From a virus, in the IMG/VR virus record IMGVR_UViG_3300023096_000013, positions 1-35,521 of that record: 35,521 bases of DNA; one strand, 5' to 3'. Made by a program: the position numbers and the translations under genes. A model generated the notes under the pieces. The model searched no databases. It saw only the letters and a program-made list of their open reading frames with translations, and was not told the DNA's origin. Below are positions 16,246 through 23,224 of this stretch, in pieces; position 1 is the stretch's first letter, and every line of letters begins with the position of its first letter.

Positions 16246-16979
16246 CAGAAACGATACCCGTACGAACGCATTTTTGCAAGGGTGAGTGGACCAACCTCAC
16301 CGTCCTGCTTCAGCTTGGTTCGCTCCTGGAACTCCTTGACCCAGGCCTCAGTCTGAGCACCAAAGTCACCATCCACCGAAATAACCTGACCGCGCTTGAC
16401 GGATACCTCGTTACGGTAGCCGGGAAAGACCCGACGGAAGAAGTCCTGAATGTGAATGACTACCTGGCCTTTAGCACCCTTCTTGACAACCAACGCCGCG
16501 GGGGGCTTAGGGGTCGGGGGCTTAGGCGGAGTAGTAACGCCCTTACACTTCTTCGCAATCCGAGCGACCTCAGAAGCGTTCTTGTTGATCTCGTAGTGCA
16601 TCTCATCGATGCGACCAGAGTAGTCTCCGCCCCAACGAATAACGCCCTCGTAGAACTTCAGCTGAGCACGAATCTTCTTAGCCTGTGCGGCGGTGAAAGT
16701 ACCCTTCTTGCCCATAGGGTGCTTGTTCCACCGGAGATCTGCAGCGGTACCAGAAGCGTGGTTACTCAGTACGTTGGTGCCTTCGATGTTCTTCGGGTTG
16801 TAACCGCCAGTGTCCGTCTTGGTCAGTGGCTCGATGTTCTGGTCATACCACCGCGCAAAGTGGAGAAGAACGACCGAAACATCACCCTTGCGAAGGCTGA
16901 TCTTGACATCTCGCGCGATGATGTAACTAGCGATGAGACTGTAGTTGTTTGCCTCATAGCCGTTCTGAGACTTAGCCAT
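16245..16979 (-). CDS. Endolysin: M15-type L,D/D,D-carboxypeptidase plus peptidoglycan-binding domain
   Basis: The protein has 244 residues from the ATG at 16979; a GTG at 16994 is also possible. The N-terminal catalytic part has the VanY/M15 zinc motifs: NHASGTAADLRW, where His and Asp bind zinc, and IDEMHYEI, where Glu and His act. A Pro/Lys linker (TTPPKPPTPKPP) joins it to a peptidoglycan-binding domain with VDGDFGAQTEAWVKEFQER and GEVGPLTLAKM. It cleaves peptide cross-links of the host wall at lysis. I found no holin with certainty nearby; the many one-span proteins at 28-32 kb are candidates. Its gene lies between two predicted cyclic-nucleotide sponges. Confidence 0.9.
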   Translation of the reverse strand: MAKSQNGYEANNYSLIASYIIARDVKISLRKGDVSVVLLHFARWYDQNIEPLTKTDTGGYNPKNIEGTNVLSNHASGTAADLRWNKHPMGKKGTFTAAQAKKIRAQLKFYEGVIRWGGDYSGRIDEMHYEINKNASEVARIAKKCKGVTTPPKPPTPKPPAALVVKKGAKGQVVIHIQDFFRRVFPGYRNEVSVKRGQVISVDGDFGAQTEAWVKEFQERTKLKQDGEVGPLTLAKMRSYGYRF

Positions 16980-17148
16980 TGACACAGCACCCACTCTCAG
17001 AATCGATTACAGACGACTCATCATAACTGTTGTCAGGAAGCTCGGCCTGGCCCTGCTCGGAATCCACCTCGTCGTAGGACGGAAAGTCGTCGGGATTGGG
17101 AAAACTCAGTTCGAGCTGAGTACTTTCGGTCTGCTTTTCATCTGCCAT
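16972..17148 (-). CDS. Small acidic protein, 58 residues
   Basis: The ORF starts MADEKQTESTQLELSFPNPD and is strongly acidic (many Asp and Glu), ending ESGCCVNG. Its stop TAA lies inside the endolysin start (ATGGCTAAG), so the two are coupled. The start at 17148 has AAGGATCG upstream. It is probably disordered. No family is recognised. The compact position between the Acb2-like gene and the endolysin supports it as real. Confidence 0.55.
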   Translation of the reverse strand: MADEKQTESTQLELSFPNPDDFPSYDEVDSEQGQAELPDNSYDESSVIDSESGCCVNG

Positions 17149-17199
17149 TTTGACGATCCTTCACTTTTAGTGTGCCTTCTGTCCGGTCGCGGCTTGGGT

Positions 17200-17475
17200 C
17201 TAGGGGTTAGAGGTCGAGTCGTTGCGAGTGATAATGTTGTAGCGTCGCTTCTTCTCAAGTGGAGCCTGCTCTGCGATCGAAAAGTTTGCCCACATAGATG
17301 CCATCTGAAGGTTGGTAAGCGAATTTAACTTAGCTTCACTATCAGGTAGAACCTTGTCGAGAAACTCGGCGAAAGAGATGAACGCTTCTCGAACTCGCTC
17401 GTGTTGGGGGATGGTGGTGCTGGTTCCCGGGTGGAAGCCGAAACGATTACGAATCTCTTCGCGTCCGACCGACAT
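17200..17475 (-). CDS. acb2: Acb2/Tad1-type cyclic-nucleotide sponge
   Basis: The 91-residue protein fits the Acb2/Tad1 hairpin family by pattern: IRNRFGFHPGTST, HERVREAFISFAEFLD, LPDSEAKLNSLTNLQMA and SMWANFSIAEQ. Acb2 proteins form hexamers that trap cyclic di- and trinucleotides made by CBASS cyclases, and some trap Thoeris signals. The size agrees with single-domain Acb2 rather than the longer Tad1. AAGGAG precedes the ATG by 8 bases. Together with Tad2 about 1.2 kb downstream it suggests a small anti-signalling module near the lysis gene. The family is likely; ligand choice cannot be read from the sequence. Confidence 0.82.
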   Translation of the reverse strand: MSVGREEIRNRFGFHPGTSTTIPQHERVREAFISFAEFLDKVLPDSEAKLNSLTNLQMASMWANFSIAEQAPLEKKRRYNIITRNDSTSNP

Positions 17476-17539
17476 TAAAAGCTCTCCTTGACTGTAAAGC
17501 TGGACCTTGCTTCATAGATAGCGTAAACGCAATCAGACC

Positions 17540-17818
17540 TCAGTAAGGCTCGCTGTCGGGAACGACAACGTTCTCCCACTTCTTGTACGAGTCGATGTAG
17601 GTCTCCTGTCGATCCTTGTTGTAGGTGACCTCGTAATACATCCCGTCCGGGAGAGTCGTGCTCAGGAGGGCTTTCCAATTTCCTAGCACGAAAGAGAACC
17701 AAACCACGTAAACCTCGTCTTCCGAGAAAGTTACGTGGAGGTCGGTCTTCTCGAGATGAGTCTTGACGTGGGAGAAAACCAAAGTCTTCGCGCGATCTGG
17801 AAGATTCGTTTTGCTCAC
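17540..17818 (-). CDS. DUF6275 family protein
   Basis: The 92-residue protein contains EVYVVWFSFVLGNWKALLST, TLPDGMYYEVTYNKD and ETYIDSYKKWEN, the signature of DUF6275. The domain is widespread in phages and of unknown function. It is probably cytoplasmic, with a mixed alpha/beta fold. The GTG start at 17818 overlaps the stop of the 26-codon leader ORF (GTGA). An alternative frame over the same DNA (17475-17852) is Arg-rich and not credible. Confidence 0.75.
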   Translation of the reverse strand: MSKTNLPDRAKTLVFSHVKTHLEKTDLHVTFSEDEVYVVWFSFVLGNWKALLSTTLPDGMYYEVTYNKDRQETYIDSYKKWENVVVPDSEPY

Positions 17819-17895
17819 GAGAAGGCCTCCCAGCTATCGAAAGCGTCGACACGAACAGCCTCCTGCTGCTGCGACATGGTTCTACAGGGCTTCAT
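17815..17895 (-). CDS. Small leader ORF, 26 residues
   Basis: An ATG at 17895 follows AAGGAATAGTTT and opens a frame MKPCRTMSQQQEAVRVDAFD ending SWEAFS. Its stop is in the GTGA overlap with the DUF6275 start. It contains GGAGG near its end, the ribosome binding site for the next gene. It may serve mainly to couple translation. No family is recognised. Confidence 0.4.
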   Translation of the reverse strand: MKPCRTMSQQQEAVRVDAFDSWEAFS

Positions 17896-17909
17896 AAACT
17901 ATTCCTTCA

Positions 17910-17968
17910 TGATCGAAAAGGCAAAACAGGACAGCCCGTGTTTTCTCCGCTAGGGTATCTAACTCTCA
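17910..17968 (-). terminator. 59-bp repeat, copy 1: terminator-like element
   Basis: These 59 bases recur at 19074-19132 with a single mismatch. Read on the minus strand, they hold TTAGATACCCTAGCGG, then AAAACACGGGCTGTCCTGTT followed by more T. This is a short GC hairpin between an A-run and a T-run, the layout of a two-way intrinsic terminator. It begins at the HNH stop codon. Confidence 0.55.
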
Positions 17969-18376
17969 CCAAAGCTTTGTGTCACCAGGACGACGCACGA
18001 CAAGTTGGCGTCTCTTGAGTAAACTTTCATCGCCGTAGTGAATGGCATTATGTGTATCGTGGGTTACGCAAATCAAAAACTCAGGGTCAAGAATATCAAC
18101 GTTCGAATGTTTTATGTCGTCAGGTCGAATCGGGTTCATATGGTGCACGTATACCCGATTGTAGATCTCATGACCTTCTATACCAAGATCTCGGCCATAG
18201 TCTCGAGCAATAACGCTGTTTCGAGCACGTCGCCATAGGTTTGACTTGTAGAATTCTTGGTTCAAATAACGATCGTAACCAAACGTCGCGTTCCCTACAA
18301 AGCCACCAAGTTTAAGATAGGTAAAGCGTTCTTCGAAAGTACCAAGACTATTGAGTTCCGAATATGTCTTGATCAT
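17966..18376 (-). CDS. HNH endonuclease, likely packaging partner of terminase
   Basis: The 136-residue protein has a clear HNH fold: VYVHHMNPIRPDD supplies the first histidines, FLICVTHDTHNAIHYG supplies Asn and the last His. HNH proteins next to terminase genes in HK97-type phages are needed for specific cleavage of DNA concatemers. The gene overlaps the small-terminase-like gene by 4 bases (ATGA). It lacks NUMOD DNA-binding modules and so is less likely to be a homing nuclease than the gene at 24154-24684. Confidence 0.82.
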   Translation of the reverse strand: MIKTYSELNSLGTFEERFTYLKLGGFVGNATFGYDRYLNQEFYKSNLWRRARNSVIARDYGRDLGIEGHEIYNRVYVHHMNPIRPDDIKHSNVDILDPEFLICVTHDTHNAIHYGDESLLKRRQLVVRRPGDTKLW

Positions 18377-18726
18377 TCAAAGTCCTCGTCAGTCTCTTCA
18401 GAAGAAGATCCACCCTGATACGCACGCATGGCCTTGATTGCTTTTGCAAACAGCTCTTCCTGACGCTGCTGCCCAGCAATAGCCTCAGTCTTAGCTTTGA
18501 CTAATTGGGTCTCGAGCCCGATCTTCTCTTGCTCGAGTCTTTCGCGAGAGGAACCAAGCTTTAGATAGTGAGTGATAAGCTGAGAAGAAGCGGTACCGTC
18601 GCGCAACTGCCTTTCGGCTAGTTGGTCCGCCAGATCAATCATCTGAGCTTCTCGTGCATCAGGAGTTGAGGCCGGTCTGCGATGGGTTAGAGGTTCGCTC
18701 GGAGAAGTTTCCTTTCGCCTAGGCAC
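18373..18726 (-). CDS. Small terminase-like protein
   Basis: The 117-residue protein is helical. A basic N-terminus (MPRRKETSPSEP) is followed by MIDLADQLAERQLRDGTASS and QLITHYLKLGSSRERLEQEK. A coiled-coil segment and an acidic tail (SSSEETDEDFE) follow. The architecture and the position upstream of a packaging HNH gene fit a small terminase subunit that recognises the packaging site. A clear helix-turn-helix is not visible. The start is GTG at 18726 with AAAGGAG upstream. Confidence 0.55.
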   Translation of the reverse strand: MPRRKETSPSEPLTHRRPASTPDAREAQMIDLADQLAERQLRDGTASSQLITHYLKLGSSRERLEQEKIGLETQLVKAKTEAIAGQQRQEELFAKAIKAMRAYQGGSSSEETDEDFE

Positions 18727-18781
18727 GGTTTCAACTCCTTTCTAGTAGGTTTTTGTGGGGGAGATGGGGTGCGGGGAAGAG

Positions 18782-18815
18782 GGGGTCTAGCAAAATATCT
18801 CGGTAGACCCCGTCG
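18782..18815 (-). terminator. Hairpin downstream of the head-fibre-like gene
   Basis: GGGGTCTA and TAGACCCC form an 8-base-pair inverted repeat with a 14-base loop. It lies 13 bases after the stop of the gene at 18828-19052. The sequence after it is C/T-rich, not a pure T-run, so termination strength is uncertain. Confidence 0.5.
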
Positions 18816-18827
18816 CCCTCTCTACGC

Positions 18828-19052
18828 CTAAGAGATAACGCCTGCTGCTCGGAGCTTCACGAGAAGAGCGTTAAAGTCCGTCACGAGACCCGCAACGTCC
18901 GTGGCAGTACTGTTGGTCTGAGCAGCCTGCTTCTTGACAGTGCTGGCTGCGGTACCATCAGAGTTCAACAGAATAATTCGCTGAGACGTCTGATTAGGTC
19001 GAGCGGTTCCACCAGCAACAACCGTCGCTACAATTGGAGTTGACTTGGACAT
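18828..19052 (-). CDS. Head-fibre-like small surface protein
   Basis: The 74-residue sequence STPIVATVVAGGTARPNQTS followed by KKQAAQTNSTATDVAGLVTD and FNALLVKLRAAGVIS has the form of small phage head-fibre/decoration proteins: a beta-rich N-terminus and a C-terminal heptad helix suited to trimers. AAAGGAATC precedes the ATG. Its neighbour downstream is the small terminase-like gene. The assignment is by pattern only. Confidence 0.5.
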   Translation of the reverse strand: MSKSTPIVATVVAGGTARPNQTSQRIILLNSDGTAASTVKKQAAQTNSTATDVAGLVTDFNALLVKLRAAGVIS

Positions 19053-19073
19053 AGTGCAGATTCCTTTGCTAGG

Positions 19074-19132
19074 TGATCAAAAAGGCAAAACAGGACAGCC
19101 CGTGTTTTCTCCGCTAGGGTATCTAACTCTCA
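19074..19132 (-). terminator. 59-bp repeat, copy 2: terminator-like element
   Basis: This is the second copy of the element at 17910-17968 (58 of 59 bases equal). It lies just after the TAA of the cysteine-peptidase-like gene and before the head-fibre-like gene. Its place directly behind a stop codon in both cases favours a terminator. Near identity outside coding DNA suggests recent duplication or recombination. Confidence 0.55.
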
Positions 19133-19133
19133 G

Positions 19134-19763
19134 TTACCAGGCGCTCATTCCACCGCGGATGATGTCAGAGCGTCCGCAGAGGTGTTTGGTTAACATGCCA
19201 GGAGTAACCACCTGCGGACGCGTACCGCGAACGACGGTCTTACCCGTGAGCGTCCAAGCCTGCTCGGCAAGAACAGAGCAGATAGCCTCGACGGGAGCCA
19301 TTACTCTTGATTCGGAATCGAGGTTGGTAAGTGGCGCGTACTCTACATGTACCGCGTGACGTCGATCGATACGCCGGACAAGCCACTCTGACTTAATCCC
19401 AAAACGATAAGCTGCTAGGTAGACATATGACATGAATGAATAAGGCGTACCGATCATTGCCCGCGCCATGCTAGCTGCATAGAAGTGCTGGTCTGGGTAG
19501 TCCTCGGGTAGACGGAAGTACATGTGCTGAGGCGACCAGTCGGAGGCGCGGAGATCCCGCTCACGAGCGCCCGACGGCATGGCCTCAACAAGTTTTCCAC
19601 CTGGGGTCACGATGCCGGCGTGACCTGCCGCGAACTTACCAATACGGAACTGCTCGCCGATGATAAGCTGTCCCGCATAGACGAGCAGCTTGTTCGGTGC
19701 GGTAGACTGACCGGAGATCATGATGTCACCCGGTCGAAGGTCATCGAGTGACTCGATGGTCAT
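19134..19763 (-). CDS. YiiX/NlpC-P60-like cysteine peptidase-type protein
   Basis: The protein has 209 residues from the ATG at 19763, with GAAAGG upstream. DLRPGDIMISGQSTAPNKLL and FAAGHAGIVTPGGKLVEAMP give the beta-hairpin and His of a permuted papain fold. AICSVLAEQAWTLTG supplies a Cys on a helix, as in YiiX-type enzymes. Such proteins act on amide or ester bonds of lipids or the cell wall. It lies between an RNA-like intergenic region and the head-fibre-like gene. Whether it is a second lysin or a virion enzyme is not decided by the sequence. Confidence 0.6.
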   Translation of the reverse strand: MTIESLDDLRPGDIMISGQSTAPNKLLVYAGQLIIGEQFRIGKFAAGHAGIVTPGGKLVEAMPSGARERDLRASDWSPQHMYFRLPEDYPDQHFYAASMARAMIGTPYSFMSYVYLAAYRFGIKSEWLVRRIDRRHAVHVEYAPLTNLDSESRVMAPVEAICSVLAEQAWTLTGKTVVRGTRPQVVTPGMLTKHLCGRSDIIRGGMSAW

Positions 19764-19938
19764 GTCAATCCTTTCGAACAATAAGAGTTAGTAGTTCCTC
19801 CCACCCGTCCCGAACGCACCTCTCTCCCATACCTCAGAGATTCTATCGGGCTGCCTACTGGCCGTGCGATTTTCGAGTGGTAGCGCGCTCCTGATAGGCT
19901 TCACGTTTGTGGACTACCTTAAAAGGTACCGATCTCAG

Positions 19939-20014
19939 TGCCCCTTAGTGGATTCGAACCACCTGGCCCGACCCTTTTGGGATTGAGCTTTACCTTGACG
20001 GGACCCGCCGGGGC
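19939..20014 (-). tRNA. tRNA-like element, probably degenerate
   Basis: A 76-base unit starts GCCCCGG and ends with a perfect T-arm (GGTGGTTCGAATCCACT) followed by AAGGGGC and A. The outer five acceptor pairs form; the inner two are G-A mismatches. The D-loop-like AAGGTAAA is present. The anticodon arm cannot be folded with U33: the best fit has loop CCAAAAG. No CCA is encoded. It is therefore a tRNA remnant or a tRNA mimic, not a confident functional tRNA. Confidence 0.35.
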
Positions 20015-20074
20015 CTGAAAACTTTCTTCAAAAAGTCCCCCCGGAGGAAAAAATAGGAAGGCGGCGATGCAGGA

Positions 20075-20100
20075 GGGGGGTCTTTTTTGCGAGACCCCCC
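20075..20100 (-). other. Strong hairpin, 9 base pairs
   Basis: GGGGGGTCT and AGACCCCCC pair around an 8-base A-rich loop (on the minus strand, CGCAAAAA). There is no T-run after it on either strand. It could be an RNA stability element or an attenuator between the 20112-20192 ORF and the tRNA-like element. Confidence 0.55.
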
Positions 20101-20111
20101 TCCCCTATACC

Positions 20112-20192
20112 TTAAATACTAGAGCGCGTTCTCCAATAGCTCAAAGCCTCATTAAAGAACATCCTATTCTCTTCTACTATCTTACGCCGCAC
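20112..20192 (-). CDS. Small ORF, 26 residues
   Basis: A GTG at 20192 follows AAGGGATC and encodes VRRKIVEENRMFFNEALSYW followed by RTRSSI. It overlaps the upstream gene by 11 bases. It is basic and amphipathic. The good ribosome site and coupling support it, but the length makes it uncertain. Confidence 0.4.
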   Translation of the reverse strand: MRRKIVEENRMFFNEALSYWRTRSSI

Positions 20193-20478
20193 GATCCCTT
20201 GTGAGATCCGTGCTGCTTCCGGACTCCAATGTAGAAACTGCTTGCGAGTCTGCTCTGACCTTTGTATGTTCTCCAGAAACATTCTCGGTGACAATCTTAT
20301 CTATTGCCTCTTGAATGGCTAGTTCTTGATCAGAATCCGATAATTCGGACGATGTACGTACCACTCTAGCTAACAATGAATTACTATTGTAGTATCGCAT
20401 GTCCCATGCTAACCACTCATCATAGTGGGTTACAGGACTGTATGGATTGTCTGTAGTGGTAAGCATGTAATAGTCCAT
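20182..20478 (-). CDS. Conserved phage protein, 98 residues, unknown function
   Basis: MDYYMLTTTDNPYSPVTHYD continues EWLAWDMRYYNSNSLLARVV, a pattern I recognise from other phages without a function. The second half has SSELSDSDQELAIQEAIDKI and a Ser/Thr-rich tail. The start and the polymerase stop share one base, so the two genes are translated in series. Its fixed place after the polymerase gene may mean a related role. Confidence 0.65.
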   Translation of the reverse strand: MDYYMLTTTDNPYSPVTHYDEWLAWDMRYYNSNSLLARVVRTSSELSDSDQELAIQEAIDKIVTENVSGEHTKVRADSQAVSTLESGSSTDLTRDRAA

Positions 20479-23222
20479 TAGTCTCCTTCCCCACCTGATA
20501 CTGCATCCTTAATGGTAGACACAGAGACGCCTAGATCAGCAGCAATCTCAGCCCAAGTGTAGCCTCTTGCATGGAGGGCCTTAGCCTTAGCCGTATTAGT
20601 GGCAGTCATCTTAATGACTGTCTTGGGGGTGGCTAGTTCCTTAACCCTATCAAGGTCGGCATAGGTTAAGATCTGATCTAGTTTGTGAGATGTGATAGCA
20701 CCCGCTTGAATAGCGGCCCACTCAAGATCAGTAATCTCAAACTTCTGCTTATCAGCACCAGTTCTTGTACGTGCAGCAACAAGGGCCTGCGATTTAAGTC
20801 TTTTAAGTTCAGCCTTGTTGTCTTTCAACTTAAGGTCTGGATTAGCTTGAACCTTGAGTCGAATAGTAGCGGCTGCAATGACCTGGGCTTGTCTTTCAAG
20901 GGGGGCATTCTGGTGAGCTGTGGCTACTTTAGAATTAAGCGTTTCAACAGCAGAGCTATAGGCTTTTTTGGCGGCAGGATTATATTTTCGCGACTTAATG
21001 GTCACTAGTTCTTTACGCGCCTGGTTAGCCAACGCTTTCAATCGATTCGAATGATCAGCGTATATTGACTCGATGACCGTGCCCGAAGAAAGAGTATGTG
21101 CATCGTCCGTGTCTGCGAGCTTGTCTACTTCAGTTTTATTCTCGCGAACATGAGTTTTACCGTGTTCATCGATCCACGTTCTCGATTTACCGGTTTCCTC
21201 ATAGACTTTCTTTCCTGTTCTCGGGTCAATAGGCCCACCCTTGGCCGCACTTCGTTCTTTGCGCTCAGGAACTTTCTTTGGCGATGTTGCTCGTGAAATA
21301 AGAGTAGATGCACCACCCGTACTTCTACCCTGATACCTCGACATGAGCGCCGGGATACCATTATCCTGAGACGAACGACGGTAATCGAGGTTGTGTTTTT
21401 CTGCGTCAATCACGACCATCGAATGACGAACTGCTCGAGCAAGTTCTTCAGTATTCGCGCCGCGAATAGTCATGTCGGTGATGAGATTAGAAACCAATCC
21501 CATCTGCATACCTTTTTCCCGAGCCGTCATCTTCTTCATACCTTCATATGGAGGATATGAAGTTTTGGGGTCGAAGTTTCTCAGACCCTCAAGAGGGGGC
21601 GTAGTTCTTACCTTACCCAGATTATTGGGTACGACAAGCACCGTATCGCCATCGAAGTCCGCACCAGAAAGACGCTCAGCAACCTTAGGGTGAATACCAA
21701 TGGCATCTTGAGCGTCAAAGCCGAGGAGTCTCCTACCCGTTGGATTCTTGTTGTTTACCGTGAGCTCTGGAATTTCAAACGTTCCGCCATGGGGGAAACG
21801 AATAAGCGCTACACGCTCTCCGTCATTAAAACCAGGTGCGTACACTTCACCGGGTTTCATATCTTTGATCGGTAGAATAACCTGAGTCTTCTGTCGAGGA
21901 AGCGCGGCAGCCTTCAAGTGCACAGCAGATGAGTCGGCGCTATCTGCAAACGCTTCAAGCAACTTCCTACGAACCGATGGATTTGTAAGTCGCATAATGC
22001 CATCAAGTTCTGTTTTTTTCTTGTCGTACGTGAGCTGAAGTTGATCCTTAGCCAACGAACGGCTCTGTTTTGACAGCATCTGCGAAGAGAGGCTTCTAGA
22101 CCACTTATCCCAGTCACCCTCGTCGTTAACGATGTTCATCACTGAGGTGGGCTTAACGACTTTGGTGGTTCGTGGGTCGCGCTCACCAATTTGTCGACTG
22201 ATGCTAGCGCCGAAGGGATTGTCTTGATCGACTTCTCCGTCAGGCGTCTTCTTTAGTTCTTTCATAGCATCTAACTTGTTACCAGTATTTTTCTTGTTCG
22301 TGTTGAACAAGATGTCCACTCCGTCAGGCAGCTGCTTGCCATCAACCTTAATAGCCATACCTTTAAGATAATGGGTTCCATCAACCATTACTCGAACTTG
22401 GCTGTATCTCTTACCACCTAGAGATACATCATCAACGCCGTCTCGCACGTACATAACGCCATCGGCATCGCTTCCACCATCTTCGTCATAACGAATGCCC
22501 ACTCGCTTTGAACTGATGGATTTAGGTGGCGCCATACCGAGTACAGTTAGACCACCGTCGTTAGAGAACTCTTGAATTTGCTGGATCAGATGTCGATTCT
22601 TCTGGACATCGGCCCATGAAGTTCCCGGCTTGGCCAAGATTCGCATGTTCGTCTGATTATTAGTAGTAGCTTGCGGAATCTTGACTTCGCGTACAACGTA
22701 CCCTTCTTCTTTTAACTGCTGAAGTGCAGCGCGAAGCTTGGTACTAGTAACTTGCAACTGATACTCAACGCCCGAACCAACGTCAATATAACTTTTCTCA
22801 TCTACGGCTCTGCGAAGCGTATCAGTTACTGTAGTAAGAATCTTGGCTTTACGTTCCTGACTCGGGTTGAGCAAGGCACGAACTTGAGATTCTCCCGAGA
22901 CCTTATAACCTGCCTCTCGCATACGAGAGGCGATGGCTCCGTTTGAGAGGCCCTTTTCCTTCAGCTTCTGAGCCATGTGGATCTCGTCTTGCTTGCGTTC
23001 GTTACGAATAATAGTACGAGCATCGCGAAGCTGGGTGGTGGTGATGCCTAGACCACGAGCAATCTCGGTGTCGTTCAGACCCTCTTTTTTAAGGTCGTTC
23101 ACCATACCCAGAAAGGTCTGATTACGTTCGCCTTGGGTCTCCCCTGAACCCCAAGGATAGCGTCCTGATTTGCGAAGGATCCCGTAGTGGGCGAAGTGAT
23201 CTTCTTCTCGAATGGTAACCAC
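20478..23222 (-). CDS. Single-chain two-barrel RNA polymerase (YonO/QDE-1 type) with capsid-motif N-terminus
   Basis: The protein has 914 residues from the GTG at 23222, which follows GGAGGACTAAGA; a TTG seven codons earlier is open. Residues 12-27 are HYGILRKSGRYPWGSG. Two helix-turn-helix units (about 49-71 and 92-118) and a winged-helix-like part (to about 200) follow. First barrel: YLKGMAIK with Lys 287 and 292, then LPDGVDILFN, like the beta-subunit lysine pair and VDIVLNP. Second barrel: ERVALIRFPHGG, IGIHPKVAERLSGADFDGDT; the three Asp of ADFDGD (522, 524, 526) would bind the catalytic Mg. LARAVRHSMVVIDAEKHNLD resembles the trigger/bridge part of RDR-type enzymes. A C-terminal helix-turn-helix (887-908) completes it. 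No sigma or accessory subunit is seen. Confidence 0.82.
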   Translation of the reverse strand: MVTIREEDHFAHYGILRKSGRYPWGSGETQGERNQTFLGMVNDLKKEGLNDTEIARGLGITTTQLRDARTIIRNERKQDEIHMAQKLKEKGLSNGAIASRMREAGYKVSGESQVRALLNPSQERKAKILTTVTDTLRRAVDEKSYIDVGSGVEYQLQVTSTKLRAALQQLKEEGYVVREVKIPQATTNNQTNMRILAKPGTSWADVQKNRHLIQQIQEFSNDGGLTVLGMAPPKSISSKRVGIRYDEDGGSDADGVMYVRDGVDDVSLGGKRYSQVRVMVDGTHYLKGMAIKVDGKQLPDGVDILFNTNKKNTGNKLDAMKELKKTPDGEVDQDNPFGASISRQIGERDPRTTKVVKPTSVMNIVNDEGDWDKWSRSLSSQMLSKQSRSLAKDQLQLTYDKKKTELDGIMRLTNPSVRRKLLEAFADSADSSAVHLKAAALPRQKTQVILPIKDMKPGEVYAPGFNDGERVALIRFPHGGTFEIPELTVNNKNPTGRRLLGFDAQDAIGIHPKVAERLSGADFDGDTVLVVPNNLGKVRTTPPLEGLRNFDPKTSYPPYEGMKKMTAREKGMQMGLVSNLITDMTIRGANTEELARAVRHSMVVIDAEKHNLDYRRSSQDNGIPALMSRYQGRSTGGASTLISRATSPKKVPERKERSAAKGGPIDPRTGKKVYEETGKSRTWIDEHGKTHVRENKTEVDKLADTDDAHTLSSGTVIESIYADHSNRLKALANQARKELVTIKSRKYNPAAKKAYSSAVETLNSKVATAHQNAPLERQAQVIAAATIRLKVQANPDLKLKDNKAELKRLKSQALVAARTRTGADKQKFEITDLEWAAIQAGAITSHKLDQILTYADLDRVKELATPKTVIKMTATNTAKAKALHARGYTWAEIAADLGVSVSTIKDAVSGGEGD

Positions 23223-23224
23223 TC

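Larger units (their letters stand above)
19764..20111 (-). other. Gene-free stretch with RNA-like structure
   Basis: This stretch holds no credible ORF. It contains a tRNA-like element, a 9-base-pair hairpin and a second small hairpin (TACCTTTTAAGGTA, near 19915-19930). It is GC-rich in parts. It may be a decayed tRNA cluster or a structured leader of the downstream gene. Confidence 0.5.

Noticed and set aside
17475-17852. Arg-rich ORF of 125 codons over DUF6275
   Set aside because: It is out of frame with the clear DUF6275 protein and has shadow-like composition.
17950-17962. TTAGATACCC resembles the conserved ATTAGATACCC of 16S rRNA
   Set aside because: The match stops after about ten bases and the flanks differ, so I treat it as chance or as a protein site.
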